From Streptomyces marianii (GTDB taxonomy: Bacteria > Actinomycetota > Actinomycetes > Streptomycetales > Streptomycetaceae): DNA of 64,000 nt. Position 1 is the stretch's first letter. The number at the start of each line of letters is the position of its first letter. The position numbers were made by a program, and so were the translations under genes. Below the pieces are notes generated by a model, which saw nothing but the letters and a program-made list of their open reading frames with translations, had not been told where the DNA came from and ran no database searches. The stretch is taken from contig NZ_VAWE01000001.1 in assembly GCF_005795905.1 (NCBI RefSeq), positions 434,001 through 498,000 of the forward strand, in the 5' to 3' direction. Of the stretch, positions 1 to 9,137 are shown in pieces.

Positions 1-186
1 CTGACGATGCGTCTGGGGGTCGACTCCGTGCTCCTCGCCGCCAGGGTCGATCTGGCGCCGGGGCTGGACAGCGAGGAGGTCGAACTCGTGAGCGAGAGGA
101 TCAAGGCGGCGGTCCTGGACCGCTGGCCGGAGGCGGACCAGGTCTTCCTCGACATCACGGAGGCGCCTCCGCACCCCGGCCGCTGA
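1..186 (+). CDS. Cation efflux (CDF) protein, C-terminal end only
   Basis: The first 61 codons form an open frame that enters from the left edge and ends at a TGA. The reading (TMRLGVDSVLLAARVDL, then a run ending DRWPEADQVFLDIT) matches the cytoplasmic alpha/beta domain at the end of cation diffusion facilitator transporters, which export divalent metals such as zinc in exchange for protons. The membrane part lies outside the window, so the metal cannot be judged. The family call rests on this short tail only. Confidence 0.6.
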   Translation: MTMRLGVDSVLLAARVDLAPGLDSEEVELVSERIKAAVLDRWPEADQVFLDITEAPPHPGR

Positions 187-391
187 ACCGGCGGGCGGCG
201 CTCGCCGCGCGTGGTGGAAGCACGGTCGGGAGCCGCTGGTCCGGCGGCGGAACCCGGCGGCGATGCCGGGCAGGCGGACCCCGCCGGGCGAGCAGTGGGC
301 CGGTCGCCCCGGACGCAAGCAGGGCGAGGGCCGAACGGAGGCAGGGCGCGGGCCGGACTCGATTGTCATACCCCTTCGCTACGGTGCGGGC

Positions 392-1090
392 ATGGTGAAC
401 TTCGTATTGGTGGCGGGCGCTTGGCTCGGTGCGTGGGCGTGGGACGACGTCGTACCGGAGCTGCGTGCGGGCGGTCACGGCGTACGTCCGGTGACGTTGT
501 CCGGCCTCGCGGAGAAGAGCGGTGTGCCGGCGGGCCAGCAGACCCACGTCCAGGACATCGTCGACGCGATCGAGCGGCACGACCTGCGGGATGTCGTGCT
601 CGTCGGACACAGCTACTCGGGGATACCCGTCGGTCAGGCCGCCGAGCGGATCGGCGACCGGCTGCGGCGCGTGGTCTTCGTCGACTCGAACGTCCCGGTG
701 GACGGCGAGTCGTTCGTGTCCTCATGGCCCGACGGCCGGGCGACGGTCGAGGCCTCGATAGCCGCGACCGGTGGCTTCTGGGCACCGCTGACCGCGGCCG
801 ACTGCACCGGGCAGGGGCTCGGTGACGAGCAGGCGGGGCGGCTCGTCGCAGGCGCGACTCCGCATCCCGGCGCGACGCTGACCGAACCGGCGGTGCTCGG
901 GCGGGCGCTCGGCGAGCTGCCGGCGACGTACGTCAAGTGCCTGCTCGACGGGGAGGAACCGGGCCCCGATGTGGCCGAACTGCTGCGCGGCGAGCACTGG
1001 CGGCTGGTCGAGCTGGACACCGGGCACTGGCCGATGTTCTCCCGACCGCGCGAGCTGGCCCAGGTGCTCCTCGACGCAGCGGGCACATAG
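392..1090 (+). CDS. Alpha/beta-fold hydrolase
   Basis: A 232-residue alpha/beta hydrolase. The nucleophile elbow GHSYSG lies at residues 72-77, with Ser74 as likely nucleophile; the N-terminal strand and oxyanion region read FVLVAGAWLGAWAW; and a late GHWPM places the catalytic His near residue 212. There is no signal peptide, so it is cytoplasmic. The size and the His-Trp-Pro-Met motif resemble the small esterase/EstC-like group that acts on esters or lactones; the substrate is unknown. ATG 392 is chosen because homology starts there; the frame stays open further upstream but that part looks non-coding. It stands alone, 205 bases after the CDF gene. The 164 bases downstream hold nothing I recognise. 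Confidence 0.85.
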   Translation: MVNFVLVAGAWLGAWAWDDVVPELRAGGHGVRPVTLSGLAEKSGVPAGQQTHVQDIVDAIERHDLRDVVLVGHSYSGIPVGQAAERIGDRLRRVVFVDSNVPVDGESFVSSWPDGRATVEASIAATGGFWAPLTAADCTGQGLGDEQAGRLVAGATPHPGATLTEPAVLGRALGELPATYVKCLLDGEEPGPDVAELLRGEHWRLVELDTGHWPMFSRPRELAQVLLDAAGT

Positions 1091-1254
1091 GACCCACGGC
1101 CGGGCGTCCAGGGTCCGACGAACCGCGCTCCCGCGTCGGAATCGGCGCGGGTGGCCCGCGCGGGCACGGCCTCGGGTCCCGGGACGGGCCGGGCGGGGGG
1201 TCCTGCGTGCCCTCCGGCGCGGGTCGTCCGCACCCGGACGGTCCGCGGGCCCGT

Positions 1255-2097
1255 TCAGGCTGTCCAGTGTGCGGGACGGTGGAGTCCGGACGGCAGCCGC
1301 GTCGCCGCGTCTCCCCTCGCCTGCTGGAGCTGCGGCTGGGTGAGGAAGATGCTGCCGGTGAGGTCGGCACCCGAGAGGTCGGTGTCCCTGAGGTCGGCGC
1401 CGAGGAGATCGGCCAGACGCAGATCGGCTCCGCCGAGGTCGGCGGCGATCAGGCAGGCGCCGCGCAGATCCGCGCCGTGGAGGTCGGCGCCCGCGAGCCC
1501 GGCCCCCAGGAGGTCAGCGCCCCTGCGGTTCTTCCCCCGGCCCGGCTCGGCCCCGGCCCTCGCCAGCGCGCTCGCCCCGAGCAGCAGTTCGCCCGTACGG
1601 CCGCGCAGCGCGGCGACGTCGGTGCCGAGCAGTTCCTCGGCGTCCCACAGTGTCACCGCCTCGATCTCATCGCGGAGGGCACGTGCGGCCGGGTGCACCG
1701 GACGGGCGGCCGGCAGCGCCAGAGCAGCGGTCAGGTACCACAGCAGTTCGTGCAGTTGGCGCATCACGGGGAAGACGTCGAACATCTGCCGGGCGCTGCC
1801 CGGGGCCGATCGCCAGCTCCGTCCCTCGAACGTCACCTGGGAGACCTTCTGGCCCGCGCCGAAGCAGTCGTACACGGTGCAGCCGGGGAATCCGCTGTCC
1901 CGGAGCCGGGTGTGGATGCCGCAGCGGAAATCGTCGCGAAGGTTGCCGCAGGGCCGGCCCGCGGGTTTGTCGACGGCGAAGTCGGCCGAGGCGGAGAAGG
2001 GCAGCACCACGCAGCAGAGGGCGAAGCAGTCACCGCAGTCGGCCCGCAGCGCCGAGGTGCCGGGAGGGGGTGCCGCGTCCTGGTGCGCTTCGGTCAC
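1255..2097 (-). CDS. Pentapeptide-repeat protein with N-terminal Cys-rich segment
   Basis: A 280-residue protein. Residues about 190-255 are a run of A(D/N)LxG pentapeptides (GADLLGAGLAGADLHGADLR and onward), which fold as a right-handed quadrilateral beta-helix. The N-terminal half has clustered cysteines (CGDCFALCC near residue 21, then CGN, CG and C further on), suggesting a metal site or disulphides. Proteins of this layout are common in streptomycetes and have no assigned role. The GTG start has a weak AG-rich site upstream. It is convergent with the hydrolase and divergent from the sigma-factor stump. Confidence 0.8.
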   Translation of the reverse strand: MTEAHQDAAPPPGTSALRADCGDCFALCCVVLPFSASADFAVDKPAGRPCGNLRDDFRCGIHTRLRDSGFPGCTVYDCFGAGQKVSQVTFEGRSWRSAPGSARQMFDVFPVMRQLHELLWYLTAALALPAARPVHPAARALRDEIEAVTLWDAEELLGTDVAALRGRTGELLLGASALARAGAEPGRGKNRRGADLLGAGLAGADLHGADLRGACLIAADLGGADLRLADLLGADLRDTDLSGADLTGSIFLTQPQLQQARGDAATRLPSGLHRPAHWTA

Positions 2098-2321
2098 TGA
2101 GCCCTGCCTCTTCCGTTTCCGTGGTGCGAACGGGATGCCACCGTCCAGTCTTCCCCATCCGGGAGGCCGTTCGTGTCCGGCCCCGCCCTTCTGCGGGCGT
2201 TTGCCGGGAGGGCCCCGGGCAGGCGCTCACACGTGCTTCGGAGCCCTTGCGTGCCCTGCGCGCCCCAGGCGCCTTCGGCTCCGGGCGACAGGCACCGTCA
2301 GCACCCCGCGAGGAGCTGAGA

Positions 2322-2474
2322 GTGAGCAAGCAGACGCACGAGCGCGGCAGGCGTCCCCACGACGACGCCCCGGACACGGCGGCCGCCTTCGCACGGCTGG
2401 CCCGGCTCGGCGACGGGCCGGAGCGAACCGCGCTGCGGGAGGAGCCGGTATGCGCCTGGCTGCCCATGGCTTGA
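2322..2474 (+). pseudogene. N-terminal stump of a SigB/SigF-type RNA polymerase sigma factor
   Basis: A 50-codon frame with a good ribosome site (GGAG, 8 bases before GTG). It ends with FARLARLGDGP-ERTALREEPVCAWLPMA and then a stop. The pattern FARLxxL..GPER..LREELVCAWLPMA is the conserved start of region 2 in stress-type sigma factors of the SigB/SigF/SigG group, where the protein normally continues with a further 200 or more residues for core and promoter binding. Here it stops just as region 2 begins, and I find no continuation in any frame downstream. It is therefore a truncated remnant, or just possibly a short peptide that competes for an anti-sigma factor. Confidence 0.6.
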
Positions 2475-2616
2475 GCTCTCACCCAGGTGGTCTCCGTGTG
2501 CTCGCGAGGGGGTGGCGGCGGGGCCGACCGGCATCCCATCCCGGGGCCTCCGCCCCGGCGCCCCGCCCCCGGCGAACCTCCGCACGGACGGCGGGTGACG
2601 GCGGGCGCCCCGCAGT

Positions 2617-3612
2617 TCATGCCGGGCCGTCCTCCGTGCGCGGGCCGTCCGGTCCCGCGCCCGCCGAGCCGGCCGCCCGCCGTCCGAGCCTGTCGACGGC
2701 ACCGACGACGCGGTCCCAGAACCTCTCCTGGTCGAGGCCCACCGCGACACGGGCGTTGACCGGCCGGTCGAGGTAGCGGTGCAGATCCACGACGGTCGCC
2801 CCGCGCGTGAACTCCCCGCGGAGTTCGACGGCGACGCTCGCGTCGACACAGTCCACGATCTCCGGGTCGATGACCCGGGCCACCGCCACCGGATCGTGCA
2901 GGGGAGGCGCCGGAAACCCCCAAAGCCGCCGGTAGGCGGCGGCGAAGAACGTCATCAGCTCCGCGCAGATGCGTCCGAGGTCCGTGCCGAGACCCTCCAA
3001 CCGTGCCAGCACGTCGGGGGTGACGAGTGCCTGATGGGAGACGTTGAGCCCGCACATGGTCACGGGCAGCCCGCTGCGGAAGACGATGTCGGCGGCCTCC
3101 GGGTCGACGTACATGTTGAACTCGGCGGCGGGGGTGCGGTTTCCACGTTCCGTCGAGCCGCCCATGAGCACGATCTCGCGGATGTGCTCCGCCGCGTCGG
3201 GATGGCGGGTGAGGAGCAGGGCGATATTGGTCAGCGGGGCGGTGGGGACGAGCGTGACGGGCTCCGGATGCCGGGTCAGCAGCCGGTGCATGAGGTCGAC
3301 GGCGTGCTCGGGCACGGTGCCGACGGTCGGTTCGCGGAAGCTCGGCCCGTCCATGCCCGACTCGCCGTGGACGTCGTCCGCGACGTGGAGTTCCCGGACG
3401 AGGGGCCGGGCACAGCCGGCGGCGACGGGCACGTCGGTGATGCCCGCGGCGGTGCAGATGCGACGGGCGTTGAGCGTCGTCTTCTCCAGCACCTGGTTGC
3501 CGGCGACCGTGGTGATGGCGAGCAGGTCGATCGTGGGATCCCCGGCGGCGAGGAGGATGGCGACGGCGTCGTCGTGCCCGGGATCGCAGTCGAGGATGAT
3601 CGGAACGGACAC
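2617..3612 (-). CDS. Nucleoside hydrolase (IunH family)
   Basis: A 331-residue inosine-uridine-preferring nucleoside hydrolase, which cleaves the N-glycosidic bond of ribonucleosides to give ribose and a free base for salvage. The calcium-binding signature DxDxGxDD is present at the start (ILDCDPGHDDAVAI, Asp8, Asp10, Asp14, Asp15). The middle holds TNIALLL and the LMGGS segment, followed by EFNMYVDPEAA, and HDPVAVARVIDPE supplies the late His-Asp pair, so the active site looks complete. GTG 3612 is chosen because homology starts there and GAGGAG sits 4 bases upstream; the open frame runs much further 5' through non-coding sequence. It lies 293 bases beyond the conservon, in the place where a conservon GTPase would be expected. 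Confidence 0.92.
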   Translation of the reverse strand: MSVPIILDCDPGHDDAVAILLAAGDPTIDLLAITTVAGNQVLEKTTLNARRICTAAGITDVPVAAGCARPLVRELHVADDVHGESGMDGPSFREPTVGTVPEHAVDLMHRLLTRHPEPVTLVPTAPLTNIALLLTRHPDAAEHIREIVLMGGSTERGNRTPAAEFNMYVDPEAADIVFRSGLPVTMCGLNVSHQALVTPDVLARLEGLGTDLGRICAELMTFFAAAYRRLWGFPAPPLHDPVAVARVIDPEIVDCVDASVAVELRGEFTRGATVVDLHRYLDRPVNARVAVGLDQERFWDRVVGAVDRLGRRAAGSAGAGPDGPRTEDGPA

Positions 3613-3905
3613 GTTGCTCCTCGGCGTCGGCGACGGCGCGGGAGTGCGCCGGCGGTAAGGGTGGCGCCGGTACCACGCCGGCCGGTACCGGCGCGGACAC
3701 GGGGACGGACGGGCGGGCCTTGCGGGGAACGACGCCACCAGTGTGCCCCGGAGGGCGACACCCGGTGTGCTCCACCCGGACCTGCGGTCGGTCCTCGTTG
3801 CCTCCGCGGCCTCCGGCTCCCGGCCACACCGCTGCGATTCCCGGCCCCCACCCCCTCCCGATTCGCGGTCCGCACCCTCCCGACCTCCGGTCCGCGGTGG
3901 ATGTC

Positions 3906-4319
3906 TCAGAGGGCTCTGAGGCCGTCGATCACCTCCCGCAGAATCCTTTCGTCCGGGAGTTGCGCGGGCGGAACGGGCATGGAGACCGTGACGTGCCCGC
4001 CCTCCAGCAGATCGCCGACGAGCACCCGCACGACTCCGACGGGCAGGTCGGCGTCCGCCGCGAGCTCCGCGACCGACTGGGTCTCGGTGCGGCAGAGGTC
4101 CAGGAGTGCCCGGTGCTCGGGCCCGAGCAGGCACTCCGCGGCCTTGTCCGCCGCCTCGGCGGCGGCGTCGACGAGCGCGATGAGGTCGAGGCGCCCGGAG
4201 TTCGGTCCCGGCTCCGTGCGGCCTCCGGTCATGGCGTACGGGCGGACGAGCGGGCCCGCCTCGGCGTCGTACCAGCGGCTGCCCCGGAGATCCGGGCCGC
4301 CGTCGGCGTCGTCGTTCAT
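3906..4319 (-). CDS. DUF742 protein of a conservon (CvnC type)
   Basis: A 137-residue DUF742 protein. It has the usual layout: RPYAMTGGR near residue 26, a central LDLIALV stretch, the helix-turn-helix-like core (SVAELAADADLPVGVVRVLVGDLLEGGHVTV), and the C-terminal motif ILREVIDGLRAL. In Streptomyces conservons this protein works with a sensor kinase, a Roadblock protein and a small GTPase in a membrane-associated complex compared to eukaryotic G-protein signalling. It is the last gene of a three-gene operon; the usual downstream GTPase is missing. Confidence 0.93.
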   Translation of the reverse strand: MNDDADGGPDLRGSRWYDAEAGPLVRPYAMTGGRTEPGPNSGRLDLIALVDAAAEAADKAAECLLGPEHRALLDLCRTETQSVAELAADADLPVGVVRVLVGDLLEGGHVTVSMPVPPAQLPDERILREVIDGLRAL

Positions 4320-4341
4320 GTCGGTCGAGCCTCCCTGCGGG

Positions 4342-4776
4342 TCAGCCGGCGGCGGGCGGGGTCGCGGACATGCGCGGCGGGGTGCCGAGGTGCTCGCCGA
4401 CGCGCTTCACGAGCCGCGCCATCTCGTAGGCGATCAGGCCCACGTCGGCGCTGACGGAGCTGAGGACGGCGAGGCAGGAGCCGTCCCCGGCGGCGGCGAC
4501 GAAGAGGAACCCGTCGTCCATCTCGACCATCGTCTGCCGGACCCCTCCGGTGCGGAAGTGGCGTCCCGTGCCTTTGGCGAGGCTGTGGAATCCGGAGGAC
4601 ACGGCCGCGAGATGCTCGGCGTCCTCCCGGGTGAGGCCGCCGGACGCGCCCACGGCGAGACCGTCGCTGGAGAGCACGACCGCGTGGCGGACCTCGCCCA
4701 CCCGCAGCACCAGGTCGTCGAGCAGCCAGTCGAGTTCTCCGGAGCGGGGGTGGAGGGTCCTCTCGTGGTCGATCAT
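4342..4776 (-). CDS. Roadblock/LC7 protein of a conservon (CvnB type)
   Basis: A 144-residue Roadblock/LC7-domain protein. It shows the family's order: a helix with LDWLLDDLVLRV, strands VRHAVVLSSDGLAVGAS, a second helix ending HLAAVSSGFHSLAKG, then TMVEMDDGFLFVAAAGDGSCLAVL and a final long helix. Such proteins act as partners or regulators of small GTPases. It overlaps the sensor kinase stop by 4 bases (ATGA) and lies 22 bases before the DUF742 gene, so the three are co-translated. The missing GTPase makes its partner uncertain. Confidence 0.93.
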   Translation of the reverse strand: MIDHERTLHPRSGELDWLLDDLVLRVGEVRHAVVLSSDGLAVGASGGLTREDAEHLAAVSSGFHSLAKGTGRHFRTGGVRQTMVEMDDGFLFVAAAGDGSCLAVLSSVSADVGLIAYEMARLVKRVGEHLGTPPRMSATPPAAG

Positions 4777-7430
4777 GCGTGGTCTCCTTCACTGCTGTGA
4801 GCGCTGCGGTGGGTGGGACTGCCCGGGGCGGCGCCACCACCGCGTGCCCAGCCGGCGCGGTAGGCGGTCATCCGGTCCCTGACCTGTTCCGGGGTGCGTT
4901 CCGGTGCCTCGTACGAGGCCTGTTCGGCCGGGTCCGGCTGTTCGGGCCGCGCCGCCTCGCGCAACTGCGGGACGAGGTTGGCCTGCCTCACGCGGCGCGG
5001 CAGGCCGCCCGCGTCCTCGGGAGTGGGGTGGTCTCCGCGGGCGGCGTCGCCCTGTGCCGGCGGCCGGACGCCGGGTCGTCCCGCGTGGGGGCCCTCGGGA
5101 GGTGGTGACGGGGCACGGTCGCGCAGCCGTAGGGCGATGACCCCGGGCGGCGGCGGGGCCGCTCCCCGGGACCGGGCTTCGGTGCCCTGCCGGCCGGGCC
5201 GGGCCGTCTGCGACTGGTCGTCGTGGGATGCCGGACGCGGTGCGGCGTCCGGCACGGCGAAGGGGGCGGAGTGCGTCACGGGCCGCGGCGTTGTGCCGGG
5301 TTCGGACTCGTGGCGCCCGGGCGACGGCGGGGCGGCGCCTGCCGGCCCACCCCTCTGCAGCAGGGCGGTGGGGAGCAGGACGACCGCGGTGGTCCCTCCG
5401 TACGGCGAGGTCCGCAGCTTCACCTTGATGTCGTGCCGCGCCGACAGCCGGCTGACGACGAAGAGGCCCAGCCGATCGCTGTCGAAGAGGTCGAGCGCCT
5501 CGGACTGCTCGATACGGCGGTTGGCATCCGCGAGGGCCTCCCTGCCCATGCCCAGTCCCCGGTCCTCGATCTCCAGTGCGTAGCCGTTCCCGACGGGCTC
5601 GCCGCTGACCCTGACCTTGGTGTGCGGGGGAGAGAACTGTGCCGCGTTCTCGACGAGTTCGGCGAGCAGGTGAGTGAGGTCGGCGACCGCCGCCCCGGCC
5701 ACCGCGGCCTCGGGCAGCTGCCGTACCTCGACCCGCGCGTAGTCCTCGACCTCGGACACGGCGGCGCGGACGACGTTGGTGAGCGGCACGGGCACCCGCC
5801 AGGCCCGGCCCGGTGCCGCGCCGGACAGGATGATCAGGCTTTCCGCATGGCGGCGCATACGGGTCGTCAGATGGTCGAGGCGGAAGAGGTCTCCGAGCTC
5901 GCTCGGGTCCTCGGCCCGGCGTTCCATGCTGTCGAGCAGGGTGAGCTGCCGGTGGACCAGGACCTGGCTGCGGCGAGCCAGGTTGACGAACACACCGGAG
6001 ATGCCGCGGCTGAGTTCGGCGCGCTCGACGGCAGCGCTGAGGGCGGCGCGGTGGACGGTCGACAGCGCCTCGCCGACCTCGGCGATCTCGTCCTGCGGCG
6101 GCGGCCCCGGCGGCGCCTCGGCCCGGACGTCGATGGCCTCGCCGGACCGGAGTCGGCGCATGGCGCGGGGCAGTTTGTGACGGGCGATCTCCAGGGCCGT
6201 GTTGCGGAGAGTGACGAGTTCGACGACGAGGGCGCGGCCGATGCGTACGGAGATGACGAGGGAGGCGGCCACCGCGGCCAGGCCGAGGAGGACCGCGGCG
6301 CCGGCGGCGGTGAACATGCCCTGTCCGACCGGGTCGGCCCGGTCCGCCGCGCCGCGCCGGGCGTTCGCCTCGATGTCCCGCATCCCGGCGCGGACCGCCT
6401 CGTGGGCGGTGTCCCAGGTGGTGACGGGCACGGCCGAGGCCGCGCGGCGTCCCGCAGGGGCGGCGGCGGTGGCGTCCTCGGCGGACAGGAGATCGCGGTA
6501 AGCGCTCCGCGCCGCGAGTTCGCGCCAGGCGGCCCGCTCACGCGGCCGCAGGTCGGCGACGGCGGACTCGGTGAGCGCACGACGGGTCTCCACGGCGCCG
6601 GTGAACCGCCGCAGCCTGTCGGCGGTGAACGACCTGGCGGACCGGGCGGCGGTGAGCAGTGCGTCCTCGCGGGCGAGCATCTCGCCGGCCCGGGCGAATT
6701 CGAGTCGCACCCGGGCGTCCGAGCCCGTGCCGGGGTCCTGGACGCCGGCGAGGGCGCCGACGACGCCGAAGCCGGTGCCGATGGCCGTCGTGTACTGCTG
6801 GTAGGCGCTGTCCCAGTCGGTGCTGCCGTCGAGCACCGATACGCGGAGGGCGGCGAGTCCGCGGCCCTGGGCGACGAACGCGGCCAGCCGCCCGGCGACG
6901 TCACGGGGCAGAACACCCCCGTCGGCGACGGTGTGGGACGGGTCGAGGGACAGATCGGCGAGCGCGGCGTCGGTGGCCCTGGCCTGCTGCCGGAGTTCGG
7001 CGGCGCGCGGGCCGTCGGGCGCGGCGATCTGCCGGAGGGCTGCACGCCGTTCGGCCTGGAGCGCGCCCACGGTCTCCGCGACGGGTGCGCGGACGCGGTC
7101 CTCGACGTCCTGGAGCTGCCGGAGCCGCGCGATGTCCTGCGCGGTGGTGACGGTGGCGAACCCCCAGAGGACCAGCAGGGAGACCACCGGGACCATCAGC
7201 AGGGAGATGATCTTGGCGCGTACGGTCCGGGGGCGCAGCCGTCGGCGCTCCCCCGGGCGCGGTGCCTGCCCGCGTGCGTCGGCCGGTCCGTGGGCGGAGC
7301 CGGGGCCGGCCCGCTCGTCCGCAGGCGGCCCTGCGTGGGCACGGCGCCCGCGGACGGGCAGAGCGCCGACTGCCGTCGCTGGTCGCGGGGGCGGCGTCTC
7401 GGCACCGGGCTTGCTGCGAGGTGTGCGCAT
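4773..7430 (-). CDS. Conservon sensor histidine kinase-like protein (CvnA type) with nitrate/nitrite-sensing domain
   Basis: An 885-residue membrane protein. A basic, Pro-rich cytoplasmic N-terminus is followed by a membrane segment (about 73-96) and an extracellular helical NIT-type sensor domain (about 100-330, with VGALQAERRAALR). Then come a second membrane segment, a HAMP-like linker and a kinase region (NLARRSQVLVHRQLTLLD, then DHLTTRMRRHAESLIILSG) and a HATPase domain with the N-box ELVENAAQFSPP and the DRGLGMG motif. The last 200 residues are a low-complexity Pro/Gly/Arg tail, usual for the family. ATG 7430 has GAGGAGG immediately upstream. It is the first gene of the operon and should anchor the complex to the membrane. 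Confidence 0.93.
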   Translation of the reverse strand: MRTPRSKPGAETPPPRPATAVGALPVRGRRAHAGPPADERAGPGSAHGPADARGQAPRPGERRRLRPRTVRAKIISLLMVPVVSLLVLWGFATVTTAQDIARLRQLQDVEDRVRAPVAETVGALQAERRAALRQIAAPDGPRAAELRQQARATDAALADLSLDPSHTVADGGVLPRDVAGRLAAFVAQGRGLAALRVSVLDGSTDWDSAYQQYTTAIGTGFGVVGALAGVQDPGTGSDARVRLEFARAGEMLAREDALLTAARSARSFTADRLRRFTGAVETRRALTESAVADLRPRERAAWRELAARSAYRDLLSAEDATAAAPAGRRAASAVPVTTWDTAHEAVRAGMRDIEANARRGAADRADPVGQGMFTAAGAAVLLGLAAVAASLVISVRIGRALVVELVTLRNTALEIARHKLPRAMRRLRSGEAIDVRAEAPPGPPPQDEIAEVGEALSTVHRAALSAAVERAELSRGISGVFVNLARRSQVLVHRQLTLLDSMERRAEDPSELGDLFRLDHLTTRMRRHAESLIILSGAAPGRAWRVPVPLTNVVRAAVSEVEDYARVEVRQLPEAAVAGAAVADLTHLLAELVENAAQFSPPHTKVRVSGEPVGNGYALEIEDRGLGMGREALADANRRIEQSEALDLFDSDRLGLFVVSRLSARHDIKVKLRTSPYGGTTAVVLLPTALLQRGGPAGAAPPSPGRHESEPGTTPRPVTHSAPFAVPDAAPRPASHDDQSQTARPGRQGTEARSRGAAPPPPGVIALRLRDRAPSPPPEGPHAGRPGVRPPAQGDAARGDHPTPEDAGGLPRRVRQANLVPQLREAARPEQPDPAEQASYEAPERTPEQVRDRMTAYRAGWARGGGAAPGSPTHRSAHSSEGDHA

Positions 7431-7540
7431 GGCCTCCTCGTTCCGGGTACGGGGTGTGGGATGCGGTGCGACGGCCGTGCGGGGCGGGCGGTAGGTCCGC
7501 GACGGCGGACCGGCCCGGGACGTACCGGGGCGGGGGCGCC

Positions 7541-8362
7541 CTACGACATGGTCGGCGCCGGTGCGGCCACCTGGGGCTCGGTGGTCTCGGTGGGCTCTGT
7601 GGGCTCGGAGGTCCGCTCGGCCGAGGCGTAGGCGGCTCGTTCGTGTGCCGTCGGAGTCAGGGCGACGAAGGCGGAGGTGAGGAAGAGGTACGAGCCGAGG
7701 CCGACGGCCAGGGGGAAGATGAACTGCATCGTCGTGGCCCCGGGCAGCACCGCGGCCGAGGGCGCGACGTTCACGCTCACGGCGAGCATGCCGGTGTAGT
7801 GCATGCTGCTGACGGCCGCGCCCATGACGAGGGAGGCGACGGCGACCGCGCGCGGCGACCTGATGTTGAGCGCGGCCCACAGGGCGGCGGTCGCGGCGGC
7901 CACGGCGATGGCGACGGAGAGGGCGACGAGCAGCGGGTCATAGGTGACGTCGCCGTGCAGCCGGAGGGCCGCCATGCCGAGGTAGTGCATGCTGGCGACA
8001 CCCAGTCCGGTGGTCAGCCCGCCCAGGAGCAGGGCGCGGACCCGGTCGCGGCTGTGGCCGACGGCGAAGACCCCCACGCCGACGACGGCCATGGCGACGG
8101 CCAGGCTGAGGATGGTGAGCGGGACGTTGTAGCGGATGTCGGTGCCGGTGACACCGAATCCGAGCATCGCGACGAAGTGCATCGTCCAGATGCCGGTGCC
8201 GATGGCGGAGGCCGCCGTGAGCAGCCAGTTGCGGCGGGAGCGGCCGGTCGCGTCGAGTGCGCGCACGGTGCACCGCAGCCCGAGGGCGGCGCCGATGCAG
8301 GCCATCGCGTACGACAGCACGGGGGTCAGCCAGCCGAGTGTGGCGTGGTCCAGGTGTCCCAT
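7541..8362 (-). CDS. MHYT-domain integral membrane protein
   Basis: A 273-residue protein with about seven membrane helices carrying the MHYT signature three times: TMHFVAML (near 60), SMHYLGM (near 128) and SMHYTGM (near 185). The Met and His of these motifs sit near the outer face of the membrane and have been proposed to bind copper and so sense oxygen, CO or NO. There is no GGDEF or EAL output domain; the tail is a short Thr/Glu-rich stretch. It lies 110 bases upstream of the conservon on the same strand. The adjacency suggests shared signalling but does not prove it. Confidence 0.92.
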   Translation of the reverse strand: MGHLDHATLGWLTPVLSYAMACIGAALGLRCTVRALDATGRSRRNWLLTAASAIGTGIWTMHFVAMLGFGVTGTDIRYNVPLTILSLAVAMAVVGVGVFAVGHSRDRVRALLLGGLTTGLGVASMHYLGMAALRLHGDVTYDPLLVALSVAIAVAAATAALWAALNIRSPRAVAVASLVMGAAVSSMHYTGMLAVSVNVAPSAAVLPGATTMQFIFPLAVGLGSYLFLTSAFVALTPTAHERAAYASAERTSEPTEPTETTEPQVAAPAPTMS

Positions 8363-8535
8363 GGCTCAGGGACGGTAGTCCCGATGGGAGCGTGTGGCGG
8401 TGGCGCATTTCGAAAGCTGCTGGAATATGACAGCCGATGTTTCAGGCACGATCGTGCCGAGGTCGAACGTGTGCACCACACGTCTGTTCCGGTGGTGATC
8501 GGCGAGTATGCCCGGGACTGCGGAATCATGGGCGC

Positions 8536-9137
8536 ATGACCGACGACCACATGCATGTGCACGAGTTCTTCGGCGCCCGGGCCGCCGACCGGGAGGTCCG
8601 GTTTCCCGACGGCGGGCCCGCGTTCGTCGCGGGGGTCGCGGCACTGGATCCGGCCCCCGGCGACGCGGTCCTGGCCGCCGGCTGCGGCACGGGACGCGCG
8701 CTGCCCGTCCTGCGCGAGGCGGTGGGTCCGGCCGGTACGGTCATCGGCGCCGAGCTGACCCTCGAGATGCTGCAGGCGGCGGTCGGCGCCGGACGCGACC
8801 GCGATGCCACGCTGCTCCAGGCGGACGCGGCACGGCTGCCGCTGCGCACCGCGTCGATCGACGCGGTGTCCGCCTCCGGGCTGGTCGCGCACCTGCCGAA
8901 TCCTGTCGGCGACCTGCGTGAACTGGCCAGGGTGGTGCGCCAGGGCGGTGCGGCAGGGCGGACGTCTCGCGCATCGGCCGGGCAGCACTGGCGGTCCGCC
9001 AGAAGCGCCGGCTGACGTCAGACGACCTGCGCGCCGAGTCCAACCTCCGCCCACTGCCGGCCGGTTCGGGCTGGCGGCTGGTCTCGCGCCGCGATGAGGA
9101 GGAGCGTTTCCTCGCGCTGGCGGTCAGGGAGGACTGA
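8536..9137 (+). pseudogene. SAM-dependent methyltransferase, frameshifted
   Basis: ATG 8536 opens a class I methyltransferase. The SAM-binding motif I reads VLAAGCGTGRALPVL (Asp replaced by Ala at the second position), followed by TVIGAELTLEML, ADAARLPL and VSASGLVAHLPNP. The frame then breaks near 8950 after VVRQGG and stops at 9015. The matching C-terminus continues in another frame (RIGRAALAVRQKRRLTSDDLRAE, then GWRLVSR..EERFLALAVRED) and stops at 9137. About ten bases that would encode the usual LALFHPxG strand are missing at the break. The gene is probably inactive unless the break is a sequencing error. Confidence 0.7.

Noticed and set aside
5223..7631. An 802-codon plus-strand open frame
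   Set aside because: It is the shadow of the conservon kinase on the other strand; Gly/Arg-rich with no domain.
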